From positions 186,001-250,000 of the forward strand of contig CAVSLM010000001.1 in the NCBI GenBank assembly GCA_963728895.1: 64,000 bases of DNA. The letters run 5' to 3'. Positions 17,622 through 27,135 of this stretch are shown here, one piece after another. The DNA comes from CAVSLM01 sp963728895. Its GTDB lineage: Bacteria > Pseudomonadota > Gammaproteobacteria > JBBQDK01. The notes below the pieces were generated by a model, which was given only the letters and a program-made list of their open reading frames with translations, was not told the DNA's origin and made no database searches. The position numbers and the translations under genes were made by a program. Every line of letters begins with the position of its first letter. Within the stretch, counting starts at the first letter, position 1.

Positions 17622-18728
17622 ATGAAACGCGGGATTAGTGCGATGCTGGCGACGTTCGCCATGACACTTGGAGTCTTTGCGCATGGGGAGCGAGTCAAGG
17701 ACCTCGCGACCGTTGACGGCGTGCGGAGCAACCAATTGATCGGCTATGGCCTGGTGGTCGGCCTGGATGGGACGGGCGATCAGAGTACCCAAGTCCCATA
17801 TACGGCGCAAAGTCTCAGAAACATGCTGACGCAATTAGGTGTGAGCATTCCGGCGAACGTCAACCCGCAGCCGAAGAATGTTGCGGCGGTAAGTGTTCAG
17901 GCGGAACTCCCTCCATTCGCCAAGGCTGGGCAAACGATAGATGTGACCGTCGCGTCTATTGGTAATGCGAAAAGTTTGCGGGGAGGCAGTCTGCTGTTGA
18001 TGCCATTGCGAGGCGCCGATGGAAATGTATATGCCATCGCTCAGGGTAATCTTGTCGTTGGAGGTCTCAGCGCCGCTGGTAGTGATGGGTCCAAGATCAC
18101 CGTCAACATACCGAGCGTGGGACGTATTCCCAACGGTGCGACAGTCGAACGGACGGTACCGAACTCGTTCGACCAAGGGGACCGCCTGGTACTAAACCTT
18201 CACGCACCCGATTTTACGACAGCGACGCGGCTTGCGGAGGCCATAAACGATGCAACTGGCGAGGGTACGGCGCGCGCACTTGATGGTTCGTCCATCCAGG
18301 TGAACGCGCCGCGAGACGCAGCGCAACGGGTGTCATTCGTATCGTTCGTGGAAAATCTCACATTTGAGCCCGGGGAAGCGCCGGCGAAAGTCATCATCAA
18401 CTCGCGCACAGGCACAGTAGTTATCGGTAATCACGTGCGAGTTACCGCGGCGGCGGTAGCGCACGGCAGTCTAACCGTCACCATTACTGAGAAGCCACGC
18501 GTGAGCCAGCCGGGGCCACTTTCCGGGGGCGTTACTACGGTAGTGCCGACGTCCGATGTGGCGGTTCAGACAGACGGAAGTCGCATGTTTCTATTCGATC
18601 CGGGTGTGTCACTGGACGAAATAGTGCGCGCGGTCAATGAGGTTGGAGCCGCCCCAAGCGACTTGGTTGCGATTCTTGAGGCCCTGAAGGAAGCGGGGGC
18701 GTTGCGCGCCGAGTTAATCGTGATTTGA
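17622..18728 (+). CDS. flgI: FlgI, P-ring protein
   Basis: 368 residues with a Sec signal (MKRGISAMLATFAMTLGVFA). VKDLATVDGVRSNQLIGYGL, VVGLDGTGDQSTQVPYTAQS and LRNMLTQLGVSIPANVNPQP are the FlgI signature. The end VAILEALKEAGALRAELIVI is typical. It builds the periplasmic P ring with help from FlgA. Confidence 0.97.
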   Translation: MKRGISAMLATFAMTLGVFAHGERVKDLATVDGVRSNQLIGYGLVVGLDGTGDQSTQVPYTAQSLRNMLTQLGVSIPANVNPQPKNVAAVSVQAELPPFAKAGQTIDVTVASIGNAKSLRGGSLLLMPLRGADGNVYAIAQGNLVVGGLSAAGSDGSKITVNIPSVGRIPNGATVERTVPNSFDQGDRLVLNLHAPDFTTATRLAEAINDATGEGTARALDGSSIQVNAPRDAAQRVSFVSFVENLTFEPGEAPAKVIINSRTGTVVIGNHVRVTAAAVAHGSLTVTITEKPRVSQPGPLSGGVTTVVPTSDVAVQTDGSRMFLFDPGVSLDEIVRAVNEVGAAPSDLVAILEALKEAGALRAELIVI

Positions 18729-18777
18729 TCGCTGCGCGAGTCGTGCCATAGGAGTGAGACTCCAGGGCAGGAACATA

Positions 18778-19763
18778 ATGTACGAGCAGATTTCACCGCG
18801 ACATCTACACGGATCCGAAAGGTCTTGAGCAATTACGGGCTTTAGCGCGACAAAACAGGGAAGCCGCGTTACCAGCGGTCGCGCAGCAGTTCGAGGCATT
18901 ATTTGTGCAGATGATGCTGAAGGCCATGCGGGAGGCTAGCTTGGGAAGCGGCTTGTTCGAAAGCGATCAAACCAGACTGTACGGAGAAATCCGTGACCAG
19001 CAATTGGCGCTGCAGCTTTCGCGACAGGCCAATCTCGGGCTCGCAAAACTGCTGACGGCCCAACTTGCACCTGCCATCGGCGCCGATGAACAGCGATCTG
19101 GTCCGATTGTTGATGAGGCTCAGAGGATACCCTTGGTTATTGATCGCGGGAGCGGGGCGCTTGGCTACGTAGTTCCCGAGATTCGTAACTGTACGTCTGG
19201 ACTTGCTGCCGGTCATGACCAGGTGTTTGACACTCAGCAAGAGTTTATTTCGTCGTTAACGCCGTTGGCTCGGAGCGGCAGGGGAGCGCCTGGGCGTTTC
19301 CGGGGACGCTCTCCTTGCACAGGCGGCGCTCGAAAGTGGTTGGGGGCGGGCGGTTATCCGGCACGCCGATGGTCGGAGCAGCCACAATCTATTCGGAATC
19401 AAGGCCGATTCAAGTTGGAAAGGTGAGACAGTAAGGGAACACACCTTGGAGTACGAAAACGGAGTGGCGGTGCGACGCCAGGAGGCGTTCAGATCCTATC
19501 CTTCATACGAAGCATGCTTCAAGGACTACGTGGCGTTTCTGTTGAAAAACCCCAGATACGCGGAAGCGATACGACGTGGGGGCAACGGTCCTGCTGCGTT
19601 CATCCGCAATCTTCAGGGGGCGGGATACGCAACAGACCCGAACTACGCCAATAAGGCGGGCGCGATCCTGAGTGGCCTGAAGGCAATTGCGGGCCCAGAG
19701 AAAGGTCCAGACATTCTAAAGGTCGTCGAGTCGGTGTCGCTAGGCTACAGTGCTGAGGAGTAG
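18778..19763 (+). CDS. flgJ: FlgJ, rod cap and peptidoglycan hydrolase, frame broken twice
   Basis: The likely start is the ATG at 18778 with AGG 7 bases upstream. After seven codons the frame must change near 18799 to read DIYTDPKGLEQLRALARQNR and AVAQQFEALFVQMMLKAMRE, the rod-cap domain of FlgJ. Near 19272 one extra base must be dropped to enter the glucosaminidase domain: AAGERLGVSGDALLAQAALE, SGWGRAVIRHADGRSSHNLF, GIKADSSWKGETV, FRSYPSYEACFKDYVAFLLK. The E in AALESGW is the expected catalytic acid. Restored length is about 328 residues, normal for the two-domain FlgJ. The two breaks look like indel errors because both halves are well kept. Confidence 0.88.
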
Positions 19764-19849
19764 GGTGTCCGAATCTGCTTTAGAGCGTTGGAATCAGTCG
19801 GGAACGTAGGGGGCTTCATGCGTATGGCGGGTCCGTTGGGAACTTAAAG

Positions 19850-21742
19850 ATGACCACCGCTGGAGATGTGCTTGGCATAGGTGTTTCTGCGCTGCTGGCC
19901 TATGAGCGTTCGCTGGCCACCACAGGACACAACATCGCGAACGTGAACACGCCCGGGTTTAGTCGGCAGCGGGTCGAGCTTGCAGCGCGTCTGCCCCAGC
20001 CGGTGGGAAGCAGTTTCATTGGTGCTGGAGTTGACGCAGAAGGAGCGCGCCGCGTTTACAACGACTTCATTCAGACGAGCCTGTACTCAAACACCTCGAT
20101 GGATGCAGCCGTCGGGGCATTCTATGATACGTCCGCTCAGATTGACGACCTTCTCGCAGATCAGAGTACAGGCGTAGCGCCGGCGCTGCAGGACTTCTTT
20201 AACGCGGTTCAGGATGTTAACAACGACCCCTCGTCCATAGCTGCACGCCAGGTCCTCCTGAGTGAGGGCGCGTCCTTGGTCGATCGATTCGGGACGCTGA
20301 ATTCCCGGGTGCTCACTGTTGAGAACGGCATCGACGAGCAGTTGCGCACCAAAGTAAGCGAAGTCAATGGCTTGGCGGCAGCAGTCGCGAAACTGAACCA
20401 GCGCATCTCGCTAACTGCGGCTGGCGGTGGAGGAAATGCGCCCAACGATCTTCTCGATCAGCGCGATGAACTGATCCGACAACTGTCGGAGCATGTTGGC
20501 GTGACGACCGTTTCGCAAGCGGATGGCAGCATCAGCGTTTTTGTCGGCAGCGGACAAACTTTGGTCGTAGGCAACCAAGCAGCCAGTTTGGAAGCGACGC
20601 CGAATCAGTACGACACATCGAAAGTCGATCTCAGCCTTAAAATCGGCACTGTTTCGACAGTCGTAACGTCTGCGCTTTCGGGTGGTGCAATAGGCGGCCT
20701 GATGGATGTGCGCCGTCAAGTCGTGGAGCCAACCTTAAGGCAGCTCGGGAGAGTCGCTCTCGGCGTAGCTGAGACATTCAACGCGCAACACAAGGCGGGC
20801 ATGGACGCAGACAATGCTCTAGGTGCGGATTTTTTCAAGGCACCTGAGCCCAGGGTGCTTCCAAGCCGGAACAACACCGGAACGTCAAGTGTATCGGTTG
20901 CAGTATCGGACGTGGGTGCGCTCACGACGTCGGACTACGAGCTAACCTACGACGGGACCAATTTCACTCTGACAAATCTATCGGATTTCAGCTCGCAGTT
21001 GCTGACCGGTTCCGGGCCGTTTTCCAACGACGGACTCACAATCAGTATTTCTGGCGCAGCTGTTGCCGGAGATCGCTTTTTGATCCAACCTACAAGCGGA
21101 GCGGCCGGACGCATAGCTTCCGCGCTGGATGATCCGAGGCGCATTGCACTGGCGATGCCGGTGCGCACGTCGACCGGTCCCGCGAATGTCGGTAGCGCCA
21201 CGATCTCGCCGGGTGAGGTCCTGGATGTCACTGACCCGCAACTGTTGGTGAACACTACAGTCCAGTTCCTAGATTCAACCAGCTATCAGATCAATGGGAG
21301 CGGTCCCGTACTCGCATATGGCGACGGTGCCGACATTGACGCAAACGGATGGAGGGTGCGCATTTCCGGCACTCCAAGCGCCGGGGATACTTTCACGGTA
21401 TCCGCCAATCTTGATGGCGTTGGGGACAATCGGAATGGTCTTCTTCTGGCGGGAATGCAGGATGAAGCTGTATTTGACAGCGGAACGACGAGTTACGAGG
21501 ATGCGTATGGCGAACTCGTTGCTTCCGTAGGGACCCAGACTCGCCAAGCGGAAATAAATCAAGCCGCTCAGTCCGCGATTCTTGCTAAAGTCACGGAGTC
21601 TCGCGATTCCGTATCGGGTGTCAATCTCGACGAGGAAGCTGCGGATCTACTGAGGTTTCAACAAGCATACCAGGGCGCGGCCCAGGTGATCTCGGTAGCC
21701 AACACTCTGTTCCAAACTTTGCTCGGAGCGGTGGCAAGATAG
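19850..21742 (+). CDS. flgK: FlgK, hook-filament junction protein 1
   Basis: 630 residues. The N-terminus VLGIGVSALLAYERSLATTG and HNIANVNTPGFSRQRVELAA and the C-terminus AADLLRFQQAYQGAAQVISV then ANTLFQTLLGAVAR are typical. Exported with FlgN. The middle of the protein is variable, as usual. It ends 2 bases before flgL. Confidence 0.96.
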   Translation: MTTAGDVLGIGVSALLAYERSLATTGHNIANVNTPGFSRQRVELAARLPQPVGSSFIGAGVDAEGARRVYNDFIQTSLYSNTSMDAAVGAFYDTSAQIDDLLADQSTGVAPALQDFFNAVQDVNNDPSSIAARQVLLSEGASLVDRFGTLNSRVLTVENGIDEQLRTKVSEVNGLAAAVAKLNQRISLTAAGGGGNAPNDLLDQRDELIRQLSEHVGVTTVSQADGSISVFVGSGQTLVVGNQAASLEATPNQYDTSKVDLSLKIGTVSTVVTSALSGGAIGGLMDVRRQVVEPTLRQLGRVALGVAETFNAQHKAGMDADNALGADFFKAPEPRVLPSRNNTGTSSVSVAVSDVGALTTSDYELTYDGTNFTLTNLSDFSSQLLTGSGPFSNDGLTISISGAAVAGDRFLIQPTSGAAGRIASALDDPRRIALAMPVRTSTGPANVGSATISPGEVLDVTDPQLLVNTTVQFLDSTSYQINGSGPVLAYGDGADIDANGWRVRISGTPSAGDTFTVSANLDGVGDNRNGLLLAGMQDEAVFDSGTTSYEDAYGELVASVGTQTRQAEINQAAQSAILAKVTESRDSVSGVNLDEEAADLLRFQQAYQGAAQVISVANTLFQTLLGAVAR

Positions 21743-21744
21743 CA

Positions 21745-22653
21745 ATGAGGATATCGACACATAGCTTCTACCAACGGGCGCTTGACGGGATGCTCAAGCA
21801 GCAGAATAGACTTAGCAGGACTCAGGAGCAACTCGGCTCTGGCATAAAGAACCCGTCGCCGTCTGACGATCCCTCCGCTGCTGTCCGTCAACTTTCCCTC
21901 GATCAAAATCTATCTGTCACTACGCAGTATCAGCGCAACATTGATTACGCTGAGGCGCAACTGAACCTTGAGGATACGACGCTTGCGAATCTCAGCGACT
22001 TGCTGCAGCGGGCCCGTGAACTCGCAGTGCGTGGCAACAATGCCACGGTTAATATGGAAGAACGCCAAGCCATTGCCGCAGAGGTTCATCAGATCGGGGA
22101 GGAGGTACTGGCAGCGTCCAACACTCGTGATTCCAGTGGGAGCTACCTCTTCGCCGGTCACCAAGCGAAGACGGTACCGTTCTCTGGAGGTGGCGCAGCA
22201 CCGGTCGTGTATCAAGGAGATCAGGGACAGCGCATGGTGCAGATCGGTCCGACGCGGCAGCTCGCCACGAGCGATCCGGGCACGAGCGTGTTCCTCGAAA
22301 TCCCTACCAGTGGGGGAGGTGAACAGGACCTGTTCGGTATCTTGTCGGACTTGGCGACCTCGCTCGACGTGGGCGGCGGAGGGAGTACCGACTCGATCGG
22401 AAACATCGACTCAGCGTTGAGCCGCGTCCTGGACGTACGTGCCGGCGTTGGTGCACGACTGAATACTCTGGATGCGCAACGCAGCGCGAACGACTCGTTC
22501 AAGTTGGGCTTACAGACAATGCTGTCGAGAGTTCACGACCTGGATTACACGTCGGCGGTAACTCAGTTCAATGAACAGCTATTGGCCCTGCAGGCTGCGG
22601 AACAAAGCTACGCAAAACTTCAGGGTCTATCCCTATTCAATTTCGTCACATAG
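21745..22653 (+). CDS. flgL: FlgL, hook-filament junction protein 3
   Basis: 302 residues. MRISTHSFYQRALDGMLKQQ, LSRTQEQLGSGIKNPSPSDD and the C-terminal YTSAVTQFNEQLLALQAAEQ then SYAKLQGLSLFNFV are the flagellin-like ends of FlgL. Connects FlgK to the filament. Confidence 0.95.
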   Translation: MRISTHSFYQRALDGMLKQQNRLSRTQEQLGSGIKNPSPSDDPSAAVRQLSLDQNLSVTTQYQRNIDYAEAQLNLEDTTLANLSDLLQRARELAVRGNNATVNMEERQAIAAEVHQIGEEVLAASNTRDSSGSYLFAGHQAKTVPFSGGGAAPVVYQGDQGQRMVQIGPTRQLATSDPGTSVFLEIPTSGGGEQDLFGILSDLATSLDVGGGGSTDSIGNIDSALSRVLDVRAGVGARLNTLDAQRSANDSFKLGLQTMLSRVHDLDYTSAVTQFNEQLLALQAAEQSYAKLQGLSLFNFVT

Positions 22654-23409
22654 AACCGCCCGCAATACAGACAAGGTGGTTCTTCTCCCGCGTATTCAGA
22701 AATGGACCCAGAAACTTGGACAGTGCCGTTTGCCTCATGGCCATCGGCGCTGGCGGCGTCCGAAGATCCGAAGCAGACCCTTTACCACAGTTCCTCGCTT
22801 CCCGTTCCGATACTCCCTACAACACACGGGAACCGGAACTGGGAACTCCATCAAAAAGGGTGCTCACATCACCATCCAAGAGTGAGCCCGTGGTCAGCAT
22901 CAGGGTTCTCCGGCGCGGGTGGCTCTGGTTGTATTCCTCCTACACGCATTGGCCCAACCGCAAAGTCCTCAGGAGCCGGGGCGCAGCAGCGTTTCTGGCG
23001 CGATTCATTGCCATGCCTGTGGTCGTCAATGCGGTCCATTGTTGAGACGGGACTTTCTTCGACCCGAACGCGCGCGAGCACAGCGGCCGCCCAGCGCCCG
23101 ACCAGGAGAGCACCATTGACCATTGACAAGGAACGGGAGGCGAAGATTCTGCGCTATCACTTCGTGGAGCACTGGGGTGTGAATACCATTGCCGCGCAGA
23201 AAGTCACACGCCTATACACCTACTGGGAGGCACCGGAAGCCCATGCCGTCATCGAATTCCTGGAGGTGCTTCGCGATCAGCTCTGGGAAATCTATGGCGA
23301 TCAGATTATTGATCTGCTTCGCGAGGGATCCGTCCCCCAGCGCAGCCCTGTTTCGGATTGCCGCCGCCACTCACTTCCTGGGGTCCACTATGGCGCATCA
23401 GGGGGCTTC
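22654..23409. mobile_element. Scar of degraded insertion-sequence pieces between flgL and fliC
   Basis: About 760 bases that interrupt the usual flgL-fliC junction. At 22703-22723 TGGACCCAGAAACTTGGACA resembles the terminal repeats of IS3-type elements. From about 23117 a frame reads IDKEREAKILRYHFVEHWGV followed by NTIAAQ, which is the N-terminal helix-turn-helix segment of an IS21/IstA-like integrase-type transposase, cut off after about 30 residues. No intact transposase, matching second inverted repeat or target duplication was seen, so only remnants are claimed. Confidence 0.5.
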
Positions 23410-23412
23410 TAA
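23117..23412 (+). pseudogene. Truncated transposase N-terminus fused to an unknown short domain
   Basis: A TTG-led frame begins with about 30 residues like the helix-turn-helix of IS21-type transposases (EAKILRYHFVEHWGVNTIAA). It then runs into VTRLYTYWEAPEAHAVIEFL and EVLRDQLWEIYGDQIIDLLR, a compact acidic/aromatic stretch that looks like a separate small conserved protein whose family I do not recognise. The join has no linker. After LLREGS the reading becomes irregular, and another frame continues to 23464. This looks like an old insertion or deletion scar. Confidence 0.4.
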
Positions 23413-23436
23413 AGTATCCATCCCCTCCACCGATAC
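23410..23436 (+). promoter_or_regulatory. Sigma-28 promoter of fliC
   Basis: TAAAGTAT, 11 bases, ACCGATAC: exact FliA spacing with six of eight matches in each element. It lies about 110 bases before the fliC ATG, right after the insertion-sequence scar, giving a leader of about 100 bases. Confidence 0.8.
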
Positions 23437-23546
23437 AAGTCCCGGCAGCGGTGAATACCAGTGAGGTTTCGCCGGTATATCCGCTAATAACCACGCGAAC
23501 GGAGCGTTAACAGGACGTCCCGTTCGAAAGTTTCGGGAGAAGAATC

Positions 23547-24380
23547 ATGTCGTTAGTAATCAATACCAACATCGCTTCTTTGAATGCACAGCGCAATGTG
23601 GGCAAGACACAGGACGCCCTTCAATTATCGCTGCAACGTCTATCTTCTGGCATGCGCGTCAACACCGCCAAGGATGACGCCGCAGGTATGTTCAGCATTG
23701 AACGCATGAGTGCGGACATCCGAGGGTTGAACCAGGCGGTGCGCAATGCGGGTGACGGTATCTCGCTGGCGCAGACTGGCGAAGGCGCCATGGCGCAGAT
23801 TCAAGCAAACCTTCAGCGTATACGCGAGATTGCCGTTCAGTCGGCTAATTCCACGGTCGAGGACCGTACAGGTCTGCAGGCGGAAGTTAACCAGTTGACC
23901 CAGGAGCTATCGCGTATTGTGCAGACGACGGAGTTCAACGGCACGGCGCTGTTGAGTGGATCGACTAACTTGGCGTTCCAGGTTGGACAGGACGGCTCCG
24001 CGAACCAACAGGTAACGATTTCGACCTTGGACTTGACTACCATCGCCGGCTATGCAGCCGATCTATCCGCGACTGGGACTGTCGCGGTCAACGACAAGGC
24101 GGCTGCATCTGCGGCAATCACCACAATTGATAGCGCTATCGATACGGTGAGCACCAACCGGGCAACCTACGGCGCAGTGCAGAACCGGTTCGAAGCAGTT
24201 ATTTCGAATCTGCAGAACTACGTGGAGAATCTTACGGCAGCGCGTAGTCGCATACAGGATGCAGACTTTGCGCAGGAAACAGCGAATTTGACACGGAATC
24301 AGATCCTGCAGCAGGCGGGCGTTGCCATGTTGGCGCAAGCCAATACCTTGCCTCAGACCGTCCTTGGTCTGTTACGGTAA
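23547..24380 (+). CDS. fliC: FliC, flagellin
   Basis: 277 residues, a short flagellin with the D0/D1 ends and very little D2/D3. N-terminus MSLVINTNIASLNAQRNVGK, LQRLSSGMRVNTAKDDAAGM; C-terminus RSRIQDADFAQETANLTRNQ, ILQQAGVAMLAQANTLPQTV. GGGAGAAG lies before the ATG. The low content of surface-exposed middle domain predicts a thin, smooth filament. It is the only flagellin gene in the window. Confidence 0.97.
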   Translation: MSLVINTNIASLNAQRNVGKTQDALQLSLQRLSSGMRVNTAKDDAAGMFSIERMSADIRGLNQAVRNAGDGISLAQTGEGAMAQIQANLQRIREIAVQSANSTVEDRTGLQAEVNQLTQELSRIVQTTEFNGTALLSGSTNLAFQVGQDGSANQQVTISTLDLTTIAGYAADLSATGTVAVNDKAAASAAITTIDSAIDTVSTNRATYGAVQNRFEAVISNLQNYVENLTAARSRIQDADFAQETANLTRNQILQQAGVAMLAQANTLPQTVLGLLR

Positions 24381-24450
24381 CAATCTGTACGGCGCGGCGT
24401 CCGAGGCGGGGCAGCCCCGGGCGCCCGCGAGTTTACTGAGGTAGCATCCC

Positions 24451-24817
24451 ATGTCCGATCCGACCAGTGTGGCGTTTGTCCAAGCCGCGTCCAGCACGGC
24501 GGATGCCACCAGGACTGCGGAAGCAAGTGCGCAGCGAAGAATGGCATCGGATGCGCCAGCACAGCACGACTCTGTAGCTCGCCGGTGTCGGTGGGAACGG
24601 TGATTTAGCTCGCGCCGTGGAAGAACTCAACGCACAGATGAGAAGCGCACACCGTGATCTCGAGTTCAGCGTTGATGATGCCAGCGGACGTACCGTAATC
24701 AAGTTGGTCGATTCCGAAACCAAGGAGGTTATCCGGCAGTTTCCACCAGAGGAGTTGCTGGCGATGTCGAGGACACTCCGCAGTAGTGCAGGGTTAATCT
24801 TCGAATCACGAGCGTAA
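24451..24817 (+). CDS. flaG: FlaG family protein, frame broken near 24583
   Basis: The ATG at 24451 has GAGG about 10 bases upstream and opens MSDPTSVAFVQAASSTADAT. Dropping one base near 24583 joins it to GVGGNGDLARAVEELNAQMR and the conserved FlaG end DLEFSVDDASGRTVIKLVDS and TKEVIRQFPPEELLAMSRTL. Restored length is about 121 residues, normal for FlaG. Position between fliC and fliD is typical; the family influences filament length. The break is probably an indel error, and without it only the last 66 residues can be read. Confidence 0.85.
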
Positions 24818-24823
24818 GCGAGA

Positions 24824-24839
24824 TGGCACTTGCTTTGCA
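24824..24839 (+). promoter_or_regulatory. Sigma-54 promoter of the fliD operon
   Basis: TGGCACTTGCTTTGCA has the GG and GC doublets at -24/-12 spacing and a consensus TTGCA. It ends 40 bases before the fliD ATG and should drive fliD-fliS-fliT. Confidence 0.8.
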
Positions 24840-24879
24840 CTGTGCATCTAAACACTCTAGTTGGAAGTGAGTGGTACCC

Positions 24880-26205
24880 ATGATCACTGCGGCCGGTATT
24901 GGTTCGGGTCTAGATGTCGAATCGATTGTTTCCCAACTGATGACCTTGGAACGACGCCCACTTGACGCTCTTCAGACCGAAAGTACCGCCTTCGAGGCTC
25001 AGGTCAGCGCTTACGGCAAGTTGAAAAGCTCACTGGCGAGCTTTCAGGATGCGATGGCCAGCATGAAATCGGATGCAGGATTCAAAGTATTCACCGCGAA
25101 CACTTCAGACGACACCGTGCTCACTGCCTCTGCTACAAGCAGCGCCGCTCCCGGGCAATTCAGCTTGGAGATTCTAAGGACAGCCGAACAGCACCGGATG
25201 GTCTCGTCTAGTGCATATGATGGAAGTTATCAGGTCGCGTCAAACAGTTCCATGGAAATTTCCGTGGGAGATGGAAGTTTCACGGTAGACATTGGAGGAA
25301 TGAACCTTCAAGAAGTCGCCGCGGCAATCAATAGCGCCTCGGACAATGCTGGGGTAACGGCAAGCGTTGTCAACGTAGATGACGGGATTCACTTGTTGCT
25401 TTCGTCGAATGAGACGGGAAGCGATGGCGCGCTTCAAGTCAATTACTCGGGTGTCGACCCATTTGGGATGGAGACGATCAATAAAGATCGCGATGGAAGT
25501 GGCGGATTTTCGGCGGCAGATTTGGACGCAGTTGTAGTCTTGGACGGAGGCAGCGGTTTGACGGCCACGCGAAGTTCCAATACGGTCACGGATTTGATCA
25601 CGGGTGTGACGCTGAAGTTGAAAAGCCAGGGGTTTGCGGGTGTCGAGGTGGCACGCGACGTCGAAGGCATCACAGCGTCGGCACAGAAGTTCGTCGACGG
25701 TTACAACGCGCTCCGTACGGGAATTTCGGATGCGAGAAATGGTGATCTGAAAGGTGATAACTCGCTGCTGACTATCGAGTCGAGGATAATAGGCGTTTTG
25801 AACACTGCAGCGATAGCGTCGGACTCGCTGTATTCCTACCTGTCGGGCGTGGGTATCTCGATTCAGAAGGACGGATCAATGAGTCTCGACACTACCGCGT
25901 TCCAAAGTGCCGTGGGGGCCAATGTACCGGCCGTCACTGCGCTGTTCTCCCAAACCGATCAAGGCTTTGCATATCGGCTGGACTCTGCGGTAACTGACCT
26001 TCTGGCCAGTGGCGGACTCCTGGATACGCGGACTGACGGGCTCAACCGACAGCTGGAGGATCTGAGCAGCCGCGAGGACCAGTTGACTCGTCGCCTGGAC
26101 CTCATTGAACAGCGCTATCGTAGTCAGTACACGGCGTTGGATACATTGATAGGACAAATGAAAACAACAAGTGACTATCTGACCCGTCAGCTGGCGGGTC
26201 TCTAG
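24880..26205 (+). CDS. fliD: FliD, filament cap protein
   Basis: 441 residues from the ATG at 24880; an in-frame GTG lies three codons upstream. N-terminus ITAAGIGSGLDVESIVSQLM, TLERRPLDALQTESTAFEAQ; C-terminus LDLIEQRYRSQYTALDTLIG then QMKTTSDYLTRQLAGL are the coiled-coil ends of FliD. It caps the filament and folds flagellin at the tip. Exported with FliT, encoded downstream. Confidence 0.96.
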   Translation: MITAAGIGSGLDVESIVSQLMTLERRPLDALQTESTAFEAQVSAYGKLKSSLASFQDAMASMKSDAGFKVFTANTSDDTVLTASATSSAAPGQFSLEILRTAEQHRMVSSSAYDGSYQVASNSSMEISVGDGSFTVDIGGMNLQEVAAAINSASDNAGVTASVVNVDDGIHLLLSSNETGSDGALQVNYSGVDPFGMETINKDRDGSGGFSAADLDAVVVLDGGSGLTATRSSNTVTDLITGVTLKLKSQGFAGVEVARDVEGITASAQKFVDGYNALRTGISDARNGDLKGDNSLLTIESRIIGVLNTAAIASDSLYSYLSGVGISIQKDGSMSLDTTAFQSAVGANVPAVTALFSQTDQGFAYRLDSAVTDLLASGGLLDTRTDGLNRQLEDLSSREDQLTRRLDLIEQRYRSQYTALDTLIGQMKTTSDYLTRQLAGL

Positions 26206-26249
26206 GAGGCAGATGCACTCAGTTGGAGTCGCATGTCAAGGTTATTACG

Positions 26250-26277
26250 CTCTGACTTTTGTCAATTAGGGTCAGAG
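26250..26277. repeat. Inverted repeat between fliD and fliS
   Basis: CTCTGAC and GTCAGAG, perfect 7-base arms around a 14-base AT-rich loop, in the 103-base gap between fliD and fliS. It could form an RNA hairpin or be an operator. There is no T run after it, so a classical terminator is unlikely. Confidence 0.45.
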
Positions 26278-26308
26278 TTGGTCAAGCGGACGTGAGGAAG
26301 GGCGAAAC

Positions 26309-26749
26309 ATGTACGGAAAAGTTACGGGAGCCGCGGCGCAGTACGGGCAAGTGGCCGTGCAATCGGACGTTTCTTTTGCCGACCCGCACCGGCTAATTCA
26401 ACTCCTACTGGAAGGTGCGCTGGACAAGATTTCCGCCGCGAAAGGGCACATGGCGCGTGGGGAGATCGCGCAGAAGAGCAGTCACATCAGTTGGGCTATC
26501 GCTATACTTGGTGGCCTTCGCCTGAGTCTTGATAAAGCTCAAGGTGGTGAGATCGCCGAAAATCTCGATAGTCTATACGACTACATGGGCCGTCGCCTGT
26601 TGACAGCCAACCTGGAGAACAATCCGACAATCTTGGACGAGATTCAATCGCTGCTACACGAAATCAAGTCGGCGTGGGACGCCATCCCGGAAACCTTCCG
26701 CAAGGGGGGGGCTGATCGGTCGATCGCCGGAGGGACCGGCGTGCCTTAG
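26309..26749 (+). CDS. fliS: FliS, flagellin export chaperone
   Basis: 146 residues. VSFADPHRLIQLLLEGALDK and ISAAKGHMARGEIAQKSSHI plus LYDYMGRRLLTANLENNPTI are the FliS signature. Binds the C-terminal helix of FliC and keeps it unfolded before export. The G-rich tail (GADRSIAGGTGVP) is variable. Confidence 0.96.
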   Translation: MYGKVTGAAAQYGQVAVQSDVSFADPHRLIQLLLEGALDKISAAKGHMARGEIAQKSSHISWAIAILGGLRLSLDKAQGGEIAENLDSLYDYMGRRLLTANLENNPTILDEIQSLLHEIKSAWDAIPETFRKGGADRSIAGGTGVP

Positions 26750-26778
26750 CTATCCCGCCAACTCCCACATTTCCGGCC

Positions 26779-27087
26779 ATGGTCGCCTACGCGTACGAAG
26801 CTCTGAACCTAACTCGGGATATGATGCGCGCCTCCCGGGCAGGGGATTGGGGGCAAGTAGCGAGCATCGAGAAGGCGAGACGCCTGTTGCTGCCGGCCGC
26901 GCTGACTGAAGTACAACGTTGTCCAAGTCGGCGCGCACACCTAGTCGATGCTCTCCAACAGCTGCTTGCGCTGAATGAAGAGATCGTTGCGCTGGCCGGC
27001 ACCACGCAAGGAAGGGTTGCCGAAGCTATGCTTGGGTGTCGCAAGGCGCGCCAGCGCGCTGCTGCTTATTTGGACAATGCGCGCTGA
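26779..27087 (+). CDS. fliT: FliT-like chaperone
   Basis: 102 residues, all helical, with MVAYAYEALNLTRDMMRASR, GDWGQVASIEKARRLLLPAA and LQQLLALNEEIVALAGTTQG. The LNEEIVALA stretch near the middle fits FliT proteins, which bind FliD. Identification rests mostly on size, helical pattern and the fliD-fliS-fliT order; sequence conservation in this family is low. Confidence 0.72.
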   Translation: MVAYAYEALNLTRDMMRASRAGDWGQVASIEKARRLLLPAALTEVQRCPSRRAHLVDALQQLLALNEEIVALAGTTQGRVAEAMLGCRKARQRAAAYLDNAR

Positions 27088-27135
27088 GAGCCCAGTGCTT
27101 GGCAGGTCCAAGGAAAGTGGGTTATCGTCGCGTTC

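Noticed and set aside
22702..23412. 236-codon continuous frame across the insertion-sequence scar
   Set aside because: The first 130 codons have no coding character; only the part after about 23117 resembles protein, so the whole is not taken as one gene.
24381..24450. G+C-rich hairpin behind fliC as a terminator
   Set aside because: GGGGC/GCCCC can pair but no T run follows and the stem is short; not enough to call a terminator.
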